DNA from: Thermoleophilia bacterium
GTDB lineage: Bacteria; Actinomycetota; Thermoleophilia; Gaiellales; JAICJC01
Length of the DNA stretch: 51,655 bases
Direction: 5' to 3'
Assembly (NCBI GenBank): GCA_025934255.1
Contig: JAICYJ010000017.1
Coordinates: 1 to 51,655, forward strand
A program made the translations under genes and the position numbers. A model generated the notes under the pieces. The model ran no database searches. It was not told the origin of the DNA and saw only the letters and a list, made by a program, of their open reading frames with translations. Positions 33,734-42,267 of this stretch are shown here, one piece after another. Position 1 is the first letter of the stretch; each line of letters begins with the position of its first letter.

Positions 33734-33817
33734 GAGCTTACCCGGGCGTTCCTGATGTTGGAAGGTACTGGTCACGTCCGATCAGAGGGCGCGCAGTCCC
33801 GTTGTTACCTTCCGCGC

Positions 33818-34309
33818 TCAGGTAGAGCGGTCGCTGACCGCCGCCGGCACGCGGTCGTAGATCGCCGCCAGCCGCTTGACCTCAGCCGGCCGGAGGCCGG
33901 CGAACAGCAGCTCGCGCACGCAGGCGTGATGCGTCCGCTGCGCCTCTCGCAGGCGCCTCACGCCGAGCGGCGTCAGGTGGACGACGAAGCTGCGCCGGTC
34001 GCCGCTTGACTGCTCGCGCTCGACCAGGCCGAGGTCGGCCAGGCGCGCGACTGCGCGCGTCATCCCGCTCGGGCTGGTGAGCACGCGGTCGGCCAGATCG
34101 GTCATCCGCAGCCGGCGATCCGGCTCGGTGATCAGGGTGATGAGGACGCCGTAGTGCAGCAACGGCAGCCCGTGCTCGCGTTCGAGCCTGCGGTTCAGCT
34201 CATCGGAGATTCGCCGATGCGTTCGCAGAAAGCTACGCCAGACCCGGAACTCGTCCTCGTCGAAGGCATCGGGCTCGGGAAGCTCGCCCTGACGATGTGA
34301 AGCAGGCAC
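33818..34309 (-). CDS. MarR-family transcriptional regulator
   Basis: A 163-residue regulator with a complete MarR winged helix (about residues 45-110): LPLLHYGVLITLITEPDRRL, LADRVLTSPSGMTRAVARLA and the wing EREQSSGDRRSFVVHLT. The C-terminal dimer helix follows (ACVRELLFAGLRPAEVKRL). The start is GTG 34309. It is divergent from the cupin gene at 34384 and shares a 74-bp gap with an inverted repeat, so it probably controls that gene and itself. Confidence 0.88.
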   Translation of the reverse strand: MPASHRQGELPEPDAFDEDEFRVWRSFLRTHRRISDELNRRLEREHGLPLLHYGVLITLITEPDRRLRMTDLADRVLTSPSGMTRAVARLADLGLVEREQSSGDRRSFVVHLTPLGVRRLREAQRTHHACVRELLFAGLRPAEVKRLAAIYDRVPAAVSDRST

Positions 34310-34339
34310 TTGACAGTCGATCCTTTCATGTGGTACTAA
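34310..34339 (+). promoter_or_regulatory. Candidate promoter of the cupin gene
   Basis: TTGACA (34310-34315), a consensus -35, and TACTAA (34334-34339) are separated by 18 bp, 44 bp before the cupin GTG. The -10 is weak. Confidence 0.4.
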
Positions 34340-34344
34340 AATGT

Positions 34345-34360
34345 TTGCTTCTGGTAGCAA
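34345..34360. promoter_or_regulatory. Inverted repeat, candidate MarR operator
   Basis: TTGCT-TCTGGT-AGCAA (34345-34360) has perfect 5-bp arms, just downstream of the candidate -10 and upstream of the cupin ribosome site. MarR dimers favour sites of this size. Confidence 0.45.
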
Positions 34361-34383
34361 GTATCCTATCCGTGGAGGCCGAC

Positions 34384-34887
34384 GTGCACACGACCGCTCA
34401 GACACCCGCCACTGACGACGAGCTGCTCTCGCCCCGCGTGCTCGAGCCCGACGAGGGGATGCGTCTGCAGTCCGGGCCGGGCCGCGATCTGGTCTTCAAG
34501 CTGACGGGCGACGAGACAGACGGGCTGCTCGAGTACTTCATCGTCGAGGTCGCCCCGCACGGCGGGCCGCCGCTTCACGTGCACCACTTCCAGCACGAGA
34601 CGATCCATGTGATCCACGGCACGTTCAAGGTACGGATCGGCGACGATTGCCACCACTTGGAGCAGGGCGCGTTCGCCTTCCTGCCCAAGGGATTGCCGCA
34701 TGCCTTCCTGAACCTGACCGCAGAGCCCGCCGAGGTGCTCGTGACGTACGTGCCCGGTGGGGGACACCGGTTCTACGAGGAGCTCGGTCCGCTCACCCGC
34801 AACGGGACGCCCGACCGGGCGGCGGTCGCAGCATGCTTCGAGAGGCACGGCATGTCGCTGCTCGGGCCGCCGCTCAGCCCGGACTGA
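34384..34887 (+). CDS. Cupin-domain protein (quercetin-dioxygenase-like)
   Basis: A 167-residue protein with one cupin. Motif 1 is GGPPLHVHHFQHETIHVIHG (about residues 61-80) with three His and Glu metal ligands. Motif 2 is FAFLPKGLPHAFLNLT (about 98-113). It resembles small quercetin 2,3-dioxygenase-like cupins, which oxidise or bind aromatic and phenolic compounds. GTG 34384 is preceded by GGAGG with 5-nt spacing. Divergence from a MarR regulator fits control by an aromatic ligand, but that is inference. Confidence 0.82.
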   Translation: MHTTAQTPATDDELLSPRVLEPDEGMRLQSGPGRDLVFKLTGDETDGLLEYFIVEVAPHGGPPLHVHHFQHETIHVIHGTFKVRIGDDCHHLEQGAFAFLPKGLPHAFLNLTAEPAEVLVTYVPGGGHRFYEELGPLTRNGTPDRAAVAACFERHGMSLLGPPLSPD

Positions 34888-35062
34888 CTTCAGTCGCCGC
34901 CCGACTCGCCGACCGCGTGAATCGATGTCTTCGAACAGGTCTCGGATCGCCGCATAGCTGTACTGCAGGTGCTCCGGGGTGTTAGCGTAACGATTCTGGT
35001 AACTCGACCAGGTCCACCGTCGAAGGCCATGAACCGCCCAACCATGCACCTTTCGGCACCAG

Positions 35063-35155
35063 CGAGGCGGCGCAGGAGTCGAACCTACCAACCGATGGGC
35101 TACATCGGCCTGCCGGTTTTGAAGACCGGATGGGCCACCGGGCCCCTGCCGCCCC
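35063..35155 (-). tRNA. selC: Selenocysteine tRNA, anticodon UCA
   Basis: The minus strand folds as a tRNA-Sec. An 8-bp acceptor stem forms from GGGGCGGC (5') and GCCGCCTC (3'). The D-arm is GGGCC-CGGT-GGCCC and the anticodon arm is CCGGT-CTTCAAA-ACCGG, reading UCA. The long variable arm has stem CCGATG/CATCGG. The T-arm is GTAGG-TTCGACT-CCTGC. The 8+5 acceptor/T stack, tight CGGT D-loop and CTTCAAA loop match E. coli selC point for point. The discriminator is G and CCA is not encoded. It reads UGA as selenocysteine together with SelA, SelB and SelD, none of which are in this window. Confidence 0.95.
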
Positions 35156-35195
35156 AAGGCGCGCAGTCTATGGCCCCGGTGCGTCCAACGCTGCC

Positions 35196-35516
35196 CTACT
35201 CCGCCTCCGCGTCGGCCTCCACGCCGTCCTTGGCGCGGCGGCGGATGCGGTCGCGGGTCTCGTCGATCCGCAGCCGCAGCTCCGCGGTGTCCTCGTCGGC
35301 AACCGACGCTTCCGGCTCCGGCGGGTCGTACGTGGCGAAGGCTGCGGCGGGCGCCGGCGGTGGCTGGTAGGCCGGCTCCGGGGCCGGCCCCGGGTCGAGC
35401 ATCTGTGGCTCGCCGGCCGCCACCAGGCCGCGCAGCCGCTGGTATGCGCCGGGTGCAGCCACCAGCGCGCCGGCCGTTGCGGCCGCCCCTACGATGAACC
35501 ATCTTGCTCGTCCCAC
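35196..35516 (-). CDS. Small membrane-anchored hypothetical protein
   Basis: A 106-residue protein with one N-terminal hydrophobic helix (WFIVGAAATAGALVAAPGAY), a Pro/Ala-rich linker (PAPEPAYQPPPAPAAAF) and a charged helical tail (AELRLRIDETRDRIRRRAKD). The tail resembles the start of DUF3618-type membrane proteins, but the match is weak. GTG 35516 has GGAGG 6 nt upstream. It is divergent from the ribosomal operon across a symmetric TATA-like element at 35541. It probably sits in the membrane with its tail in the cytoplasm. Function is unknown. Confidence 0.7.
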   Translation of the reverse strand: MGRARWFIVGAAATAGALVAAPGAYQRLRGLVAAGEPQMLDPGPAPEPAYQPPPAPAAAFATYDPPEPEASVADEDTAELRLRIDETRDRIRRRAKDGVEADAEAE

Positions 35517-35540
35517 CGGGCCTCCCGTTCGAAGGGCGCA

Positions 35541-35548
35541 AGTATACT
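35541..35548. promoter_or_regulatory. Symmetric -10 element between divergent genes
   Basis: AGTATACT is a perfect palindrome offering TATACT as -10 on both strands. On the plus strand it would start the rpsF leader near 35555. On the minus strand it would start the small membrane-protein gene about 17 nt before its GTG. Confidence 0.5.
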
Positions 35549-35575
35549 GACGCCTCGACAATCGAGAGCTTCCTG

Positions 35576-35626
35576 CTCCGGTGCGGCGCGACCCTGATCC
35601 TGATGGTCGCGCATCTCCCGCCGGGG
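35576..35626 (+). ncRNA. rpsF leader, S6:S18-binding mRNA motif
   Basis: In the rpsF 5' leader, CTCCGG (35576-35581) pairs with CCGGGG (35621-35626). GCGCGACC (35586-35593) pairs perfectly with GGTCGCGC (35605-35612). The two stems are split by an asymmetric internal loop of 4 nt on the 5' side and 8 nt (ATCTCCCG) on the 3' side. The known S6:S18 autoregulatory motif has two stems and a 3' internal loop with CCG, which is present here next to the outer stem. S6:S18 binding would repress translation of the operon; both partners are encoded downstream. Confidence 0.6.
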
Positions 35627-35645
35627 CTGCACGAGACCAGAGGAG

Positions 35646-36029
35646 GTGATCAGGATCAACCCATACGAGATCATGCTGCTGATCGAGCCCGATGTGCCGG
35701 AGGAACGGCACCGCGAGGTGATCGAGCGTGTCCAGCAGATCGTTGAGAAGGGCAAGGGTAGCTGGGGCGGCGTCGAGCCGTGGGGCCGTCGCAAGCTCGC
35801 CTACGCGATCAAGCACATGGGCGAGGCGTGGTACTACGTGCTCACGTTCGACGCGCCCGCGCCGGTGCTGCACGAGGCCACCCGCGTGCTCGCCATCACC
35901 GATGGCGTGATGCGCTTCATGGCCACCAACCGCATTCCCGGCAGCTCGCCGGCCAAGCCGGCCGACCGTGCCGAGACGCATACCGAGGAGCCCGAGACGG
36001 AGCCAGAGCCGGTCGAGGCCGGCGCCTGA
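35646..36029 (+). CDS. rpsF: 30S ribosomal protein S6
   Basis: S6, a small-subunit protein that pairs with S18 on 16S rRNA. The core has NPYEIMLLIEPDVPEERHRE, WGRRKLAYAIKHMGEAWYYV and the final strand segment GVMRFMATNR. A 25-residue acidic tail (EEPETEPEPVEAGA) follows. As annotated the start is GTG 35646, but that GTG lies inside AGGAGGTGATC (35641-35651), a full match to the 16S tail. An ATC at 35655 sits 8 nt past AGGAGG and may be the true start. It is first in the operon rpsF-ssb-rpsR-rplI-dnaB-purA. Confidence 0.93.
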   Translation: MIRINPYEIMLLIEPDVPEERHREVIERVQQIVEKGKGSWGGVEPWGRRKLAYAIKHMGEAWYYVLTFDAPAPVLHEATRVLAITDGVMRFMATNRIPGSSPAKPADRAETHTEEPETEPEPVEAGA

Positions 36030-36096
36030 CGCCGTCCGCAACCCCGCCTATCATACCCGAACACACGTTCGTGGTGAAAAGGCACTGGAGGAACAC

Positions 36097-36558
36097 GTGG
36101 CAAACATCAACAGAGTCATCCTGACGGGAAACCTGACCAGCGATCCCGAGCTGTCCAGCCTGCCCAGCGGCACCCAGGTGTGCAAGCTGCGGCTGGCCGT
36201 GAACAGGCGCTACAAGGATCAGTCCAGCGGCGAGTGGGTCGAGAAGCCGAACTACTTCGACATCAAGGTCTGGGGCGCGCAGGGCGAGAACTGCGCCAAC
36301 TACCTGTCGAAGGGCCGCGCGATCGCGGTCGACGGCCGGCTCGAGTGGCGTGAGTGGGAGTCGCAGGACGGCTCCAAGCGCCAGGCGGTCGAGGTCGTGG
36401 CCGACACGGTCCAGTTCCTGGGCTCGCGTGACGGTGGCGGCGGTGGCGAGGGTGGCGGCCAGGGCCGCAGCTTCGAGCCGCGCGGCGGCGAGCTCAAGCC
36501 CGACCCGGTGCCGGCGGCGTTCGGCCCCAGCGGCGGCGACGACGACATTCCGTTCTAG
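36097..36558 (+). CDS. ssb: Single-stranded DNA-binding protein
   Basis: A 153-residue SSB. The OB-fold covers residues 1-108 (ANINRVILTGNLTSDPELSS, NYFDIKVWGAQGENCANYLS, VEVVADTVQFLG). A Gly-rich linker follows, and the conserved acidic tip DDDIPF recruits partner proteins. GTG 36097 has GGAGG 5 nt upstream. It protects single-stranded DNA at forks and lies between rpsF and rpsR, the usual bacterial order. Confidence 0.96.
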   Translation: MANINRVILTGNLTSDPELSSLPSGTQVCKLRLAVNRRYKDQSSGEWVEKPNYFDIKVWGAQGENCANYLSKGRAIAVDGRLEWREWESQDGSKRQAVEVVADTVQFLGSRDGGGGGEGGGQGRSFEPRGGELKPDPVPAAFGPSGGDDDIPF

Positions 36559-36570
36559 AAGGAGCAGTAC

Positions 36571-36834
36571 ATGGCATCAAAGCCCAAGCGGCGACCGGCC
36601 AAGACGCGTGCCGGCGCCGGCGCATCGACTCGACGCAAGTCCTGCTACTTCTGCAAGGACAAGGTCGAGGAGATCGACTACAAGAACTACAACCAGCTCC
36701 GGCGCTACGTGTCGGAGAAGGGGAAGATCCGGTCGCGACGCATCACCGGCGCCTGCCGGCGGCACCAGCGCCAGGTGGCGGTGGCAGTGAAGCGCGCGCG
36801 TGAGGTGGCTCTGCTGCCGTACGCGGTCAACTGA
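36571..36834 (+). CDS. rpsR: 30S ribosomal protein S18
   Basis: An 87-residue protein with the S18 core: [20 protein letters not shown], then [20 protein letters not shown] and [20 protein letters not shown]. Only a CxxC pair and one later Cys (GAC) remain of the possible four-Cys zinc site, an intermediate form. The basic N-terminus ([13 protein letters not shown]) contacts rRNA. AAGGAG lies 7 nt before ATG 36571. Confidence 0.96.
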   Translation: MASKPKRRPAKTRAGAGASTRRKSCYFCKDKVEEIDYKNYNQLRRYVSEKGKIRSRRITGACRRHQRQVAVAVKRAREVALLPYAVN

Positions 36835-36932
36835 ATCTCCGCAAGCAGCGGTGAAATCGGACGCGCCGGGCTGGCATCCGCCGGCGCGTGGGACGATGAT
36901 CGCGGCCCCGGCCGCGTGACGACGAGGACGTG

Positions 36933-37448
36933 ATGGCACACAAAGGAACACAGGCGATCCTGCTGCAGGACGTCGACAAACTGGGCCGCAAGGGCGACGT
37001 CGTGAACGTCGCCGCCGGCTACATGCGCAACTTCCTGGAGCCGCGCAAGCTGGCGCTGGCCGCCGGCGACGGCATGGTCGCGCAGGTGCAGCGCCAGGAG
37101 GAGATGCGCAAGCGGCACGAGGCGCAGAGCGAGGAGCAGGCGCGCGACATCGCCCACACCCTCAACCGCACCGTGCTCACGATCAAGGCCCGCGCCGGGG
37201 TCGAGGACCGGCTGTACGGTTCGGTCACGTCAAGCGATATCGCCGACGCGATCTGGAAAGCCCGCAAGATCCGGGTCGACCGCCGCAAGGTATCGCTGGA
37301 CGACGCGATCAAGGCGCTCGGCTCCTACCGCGTCTCGATCGCGGTGTGGGGCGATGTCGAGGCCACCGTCAAGGTGATGGTGGTGCCGGGCGAAGCCGGC
37401 GAAGAGGGCAACGTGGAAGCCTTCGAAGCCGAGCCGGACGACTACTGA
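36933..37448 (+). CDS. rplI: 50S ribosomal protein L9
   Basis: A 171-residue L9. The N-terminal rRNA-binding domain has ILLQDVDKLGRKGDVVNVAA and GYMRNFLEPRKLALAA. A long connecting helix (AQVQRQEEMRKRHEAQSEEQ) leads to the C-terminal domain (LYGSVTSSDIADAIWKARKI). An acidic tail follows. The start is ATG 36933; an in-frame GTG three bases earlier is less likely. The 98-nt gap after rpsR contains no gene. Confidence 0.96.
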   Translation: MAHKGTQAILLQDVDKLGRKGDVVNVAAGYMRNFLEPRKLALAAGDGMVAQVQRQEEMRKRHEAQSEEQARDIAHTLNRTVLTIKARAGVEDRLYGSVTSSDIADAIWKARKIRVDRRKVSLDDAIKALGSYRVSIAVWGDVEATVKVMVVPGEAGEEGNVEAFEAEPDDY

Positions 37449-37461
37449 TCCGCCCCGCCTG

Positions 37462-38819
37462 ATGGCCGTCGACCAGCAGCAGCAGCGCGCACCCACCGTC
37501 CCGCCGCACGACCTCGATGCCGAGGAGTCGGTGCTGGGCGCGATGCTGGTATCCGCGAACGCGATCGCGATCGTGTCCGAGGTGCTGCAGCCGGAGGACT
37601 TCTACCGGCGATCGCACGCCACCATCTACGAGACGATCCTGCGGGTCTACGCCGAGGGCGGCACCGTCGACTCGATCACGCTGATCAACTCCCTGCAGAA
37701 CCAGGGGCAGCTGGACGAGGTCGGCGGCAAGGCGGCCGTGCACACGCTGGCATCGACGGTGCCGGCCGTGGCCAACGCGCACCGCTACGCCGAGATCGTG
37801 CGCGACGCCAGCACCTACCGCAACCTGATCCGGGCCGGCACCCAGATCGCCCAGCTCGGCTACGAGCGGCTGGGCGAGCCGCAGGAGCTGGTCGACCAGG
37901 CCGAGCAGGTCGTGTTCGGGATCGCCGACCAGCGCATCACCAGCGACTTCTTCCCGATCGCAGGCCTGCTGAACGACTCCTTCGAGCGGATCAGCCAGCT
38001 GCACGAGTCGGGCCGGGAGATCACCGGCGTCGGCACCGGGTTCCGCAAGCTGGACAAGATCACGGCCGGGCTGCAGCCGTCCAACCTGGTGATCCTGGCC
38101 GCCCGCCCGGGCATGGGCAAGACGTCGCTGGCGCTGAACGTGGCCGCCCACGTGGGCATCCGCGAGCAGCTGCCGGTCGCGATCTTCACGATCGAGATGT
38201 CGCGCGACGAGGTCACGCAGCGCCTGATGTGCTCGGAGGGCAAGGTCGACTCCAGCCGGCTGCGCACCGGCAAGCTCGCGCCCGAGGAGTGGCCGAAGCT
38301 GACCGCCGCCTGCTCGCACCTGCAGGAGGCGCCGATCTACATCGACGACACGGCCGGCATCACCGCGCTCGAGATCAAGGCCAAGACCCGGCGGCTGAAG
38401 GCGCGCCACCCGAACCTGGCGCTGGTCGTGATCGACTACCTGCAGCTGATGAGCGGCGGCGCCCGGTTCGAGAACCGGGTGAACGAGATCTCGCACATCT
38501 CACGCCAGCTGAAGCTGATCGCGCGCGACCTCGAGGTGCCGGTGCTGGCGCTGTCGCAGCTGTCCCGTGCCGTCGAGCAGCGCGGCGCCAAGGACCGGCG
38601 GCCGCAGCTGTCCGACCTGCGCGAGTCCGGATCGATCGAGCAGGACGCCGACCTGGTCATGTTCATCTACCGCGACGACTACTACGACCCCGAGAGCGAG
38701 CACAAGGGCGAGGCCGAGCTGATCGTGAGCAAGCACCGCAACGGCCCCCTGGACACCGTGCAGCTGGCCTACCAGGGCCGCTACACGCGCTTCGCCAACC
38801 TCGCCCAGGGCCCGTCCTA

Positions 38820-38820
<1 letters not shown>
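37462..38820 (+). CDS. dnaB: Replicative DNA helicase DnaB
   Basis: A 452-residue hexameric helicase that unwinds the fork 5' to 3'. The N-terminal domain (about 15-155) has LDAEESVLGAMLVSANAIAI. The RecA-like domain has Walker A ARPGMGKT (214-221), Walker B LVVIDYLQLMS and the arginine-finger region QDADLVMFIYRDDYY. Length is normal and there is no intein, although actinobacterial dnaB often carries one. The stop TAG overlaps the purA GTG by one base. Confidence 0.97.
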
Positions 38821-40115
<1,295 letters not shown>

Positions 40116-40182
40116 GCCCGGCGTTACCGAGCTGTTACCCGTCCGAGCGGCTGGCGTGACCGCCCCGCTCTAGTGTGCGCCC

Positions 40183-41259
40183 GTGAGGTGTGTGGCGATG
40201 GCGGTGCTGCTGGTGGCGGCGACGGCGTGCAGCGGGTCCCGGGCAGGTGACTCCGGCACGGGCCCGTCGTCGGCCACCAGTGCGCCGCGGCCCTCCACGG
40301 TGGTGCTGCCGCCGCCGGCCCCGCGCTATCGGCGCCCGCCCCAGTTCGTGATGGTCTCGTTCGACGGCTCGGGCGACCCGAAGCTCTGGCGGCACTGGCG
40401 TGCTGTCGGCGCCCGCACCGGCGCGCGCTTCAGCTTCTTCCTGTCCGGCGTCTACCTGCTCGACCCCGTTCAGCGGCGGCTCTACCACCCGCCCCGCCAC
40501 CCGGCCGGCAGCTCCGACATCGGCTTCAGCCCGAGTGCGGCGGCCGTGCGTGCGCTGGTGCGGCAGATCGACCTCGGCTACGCCGAGGGCCACGAGATCG
40601 GCACGCACTACAACGGCCACTTCTGCGAGCCCTATCCCGGCAACATCAGCACCTGGAGCAGGCGCGACTGGCGGCACGAGATCGGCCAGTTCCACAAGCT
40701 GATGCACCACGCCGGGCTGGCCGTCCCCGACGGCGACATCCGGGGAGGGCGCACGCCCTGCCTCCAGGGCCACCTCGGCCGGCTCTACCCGGTGCTGCGG
40801 TCGGAGGGCATGACCTACGACACCAGCCAGGCCGACCTGCCGGGCGACTGGCCGCGCCGCCGGGACGGCATCTGGAGCTTTCCGCTGGCGCTGATCAGGC
40901 TGGTCGGCACGCCCTGGCGGTCGCTCTCGATGGACTACAACTTCTACGTCAACCAGTCCCGGGCGCGGACCGTGTCGCGCCGCCGCTCCCGCGTCCTTGC
41001 CGACGACGTCTTCGCCAGCTACATGCGCTACTTTCGCGCCAACTACCACGGCGACCGCGCCCCGATCGACGTCGGAAACCACTTCGCCACCTGGAACCAC
41101 GGCGCCTACGTGGACGCGCTGACGCGGTTCGTGGACACGGTCTGCCGCCGCCCCGAGGTGCGCTGCGTGACCTACTCGACGCTGGTGTCGTGGCTGAACG
41201 CGCAGCCGGCCGGCTGGCTGGCACGCGACCGTGCCGGCCGCTTCCCGCGAATGCGCTAG
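40183..41259 (+). CDS. Polysaccharide deacetylase-like lipoprotein
   Basis: A 358-residue lipoprotein with signal AVLLVAATACSG (Cys about residue 16), then a Pro/Ser-rich linker. The catalytic fold resembles NodB-type deacetylases: FVMVSFDGSGDPKLWRHWRA (first Asp, about 56-75) and EGHEIGTHYNGHFCEP (metal His pair, about 136-151). GGRTPCLQG and YDTSQADLPGDWP follow. It should act on cell-wall or surface glycans outside the membrane. TAGTGT (40171-40176) sits 6 nt before GTG 40183, so the mRNA is probably leaderless. Confidence 0.82.
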   Translation: MRCVAMAVLLVAATACSGSRAGDSGTGPSSATSAPRPSTVVLPPPAPRYRRPPQFVMVSFDGSGDPKLWRHWRAVGARTGARFSFFLSGVYLLDPVQRRLYHPPRHPAGSSDIGFSPSAAAVRALVRQIDLGYAEGHEIGTHYNGHFCEPYPGNISTWSRRDWRHEIGQFHKLMHHAGLAVPDGDIRGGRTPCLQGHLGRLYPVLRSEGMTYDTSQADLPGDWPRRRDGIWSFPLALIRLVGTPWRSLSMDYNFYVNQSRARTVSRRRSRVLADDVFASYMRYFRANYHGDRAPIDVGNHFATWNHGAYVDALTRFVDTVCRRPEVRCVTYSTLVSWLNAQPAGWLARDRAGRFPRMR

Positions 41260-41265
41260 ACCCGA

Positions 41266-42267
41266 CTACGGCACCAGCCGCAGCAGCGTGCCGGTCGGCC
41301 GCTGCACCACCCACACCGCATCGCCCGTGGTCGCGATCGCGGCGCCCGCCTGGCCGACGGCGACCGGCGTGTCGAGCGCCCCGGTGGCGGGGTCGATGCG
41401 GGCCACGCCGAAGTCGCCGCTGACCCAGACGCCGCCGGTGCCGGCCGCGATCGAGCCGCCCCCGCCCGGCACCGTGACCCGGTCGAGCAGCTGCAGCGCG
41501 CCGGTCGCCACCCGCAGCACGGTGGTGCCCTCGTAGACCCAGATCGACCCGGCGTAGACCGTGATCTGCGACGGCCGGCCGGCGCCGTTCGCCCCGATGC
41601 TGGTGCTGCCGGCCACCTTGCCGCTGGCGATGTCCATCCGCGTCAGCGTGCGGTCGCGGTCGTCGGTCACCAGCACGGAGCCGGCGTCGGTCGTGATCGC
41701 GTCGGGATGTCCGGTGACGTGCCGCGTCGCGACCACGGCCAGCGTGCCCGGGTTGAGCTGCAGCAGCCGGCCGCCGTCGGCGGTCACCCACAGCCCGCCC
41801 TGCGCCGCCAGCAGCGCGCGCAGCCTCGCGCCGAGGTCGCGGCGCTCGATCACCTTGCCGCTGCTCGGGTCGAGCCGCATCACGGCGCCGCCGCCGGCCA
41901 CGTACACCGACGAGGCCGTGGCCGCGATCAGGTAGGGCGTATGCGAGGCCGGCAGCACGGTGGGCGGGGCGGCGCTGCCAGTCGCCGTGTCCACCGCGAT
42001 CAGCGAGCCGAGCAGGTGCGGGCCGCCCGCCCAGACCGCTGCCCACATTGTGGTCGTCCCGTTCCACGCGATCGCCGGCACCCCGCCCAGCGGGATCCGC
42101 GCCGTCACCCGCCGCGGCAGCGCGGGGGTGGTGCTGTGGCCGCCGCCGGAGCTGCCCGCGGGCACCACCACGACCGTGTGCCCGCCGTTCTCGACGTGCA
42201 GGCCGGACTGGCTGCCGCATCCGGCGACCAGCACCGCCAGCAGCGAGATCGCCGCCAGCCGCCTCAT
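41266..42267 (-). CDS. Beta-propeller lipoprotein coupled to a two-component system
   Basis: A 333-residue lipoprotein (LAAISLLAVLVAGCGS, Cys about residue 17) with a Gly/Ser linker. About seven repeats of the YVTN/NHL beta-propeller type follow, such as LGSLIAVDTATGSA, VMRLDPSSGKVIERRDLGAR and GVWVSGDFGVARIDPATGAL. Start ATG 42267 overlaps the histidine-kinase stop (ATGA), so it is made with the kinase. It may be an extracytoplasmic partner or target of that system, but the ligand is unknown. Confidence 0.8.
   Translation of the reverse strand: MRRLAAISLLAVLVAGCGSQSGLHVENGGHTVVVVPAGSSGGGHSTTPALPRRVTARIPLGGVPAIAWNGTTTMWAAVWAGGPHLLGSLIAVDTATGSAAPPTVLPASHTPYLIAATASSVYVAGGGAVMRLDPSSGKVIERRDLGARLRALLAAQGGLWVTADGGRLLQLNPGTLAVVATRHVTGHPDAITTDAGSVLVTDDRDRTLTRMDIASGKVAGSTSIGANGAGRPSQITVYAGSIWVYEGTTVLRVATGALQLLDRVTVPGGGGSIAAGTGGVWVSGDFGVARIDPATGALDTPVAVGQAGAAIATTGDAVWVVQRPTGTLLRLVP

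Noticed and set aside
33464..33775. A 103-codon minus-strand gene starting at 33775
   Set aside because: Only the part after GTG 33634 looks like protein sequence (GNAT N-terminus). The upstream part covers the inverted repeat and has no family signal.
34888..35062. Minus-strand frame reading YQNRYANTPEHLQYSYAAIR beside the tRNA gene
   Set aside because: It has no plausible start (the frame runs through the tRNA) and no recognised family. It is noted as unexplained sequence, not as a gene.
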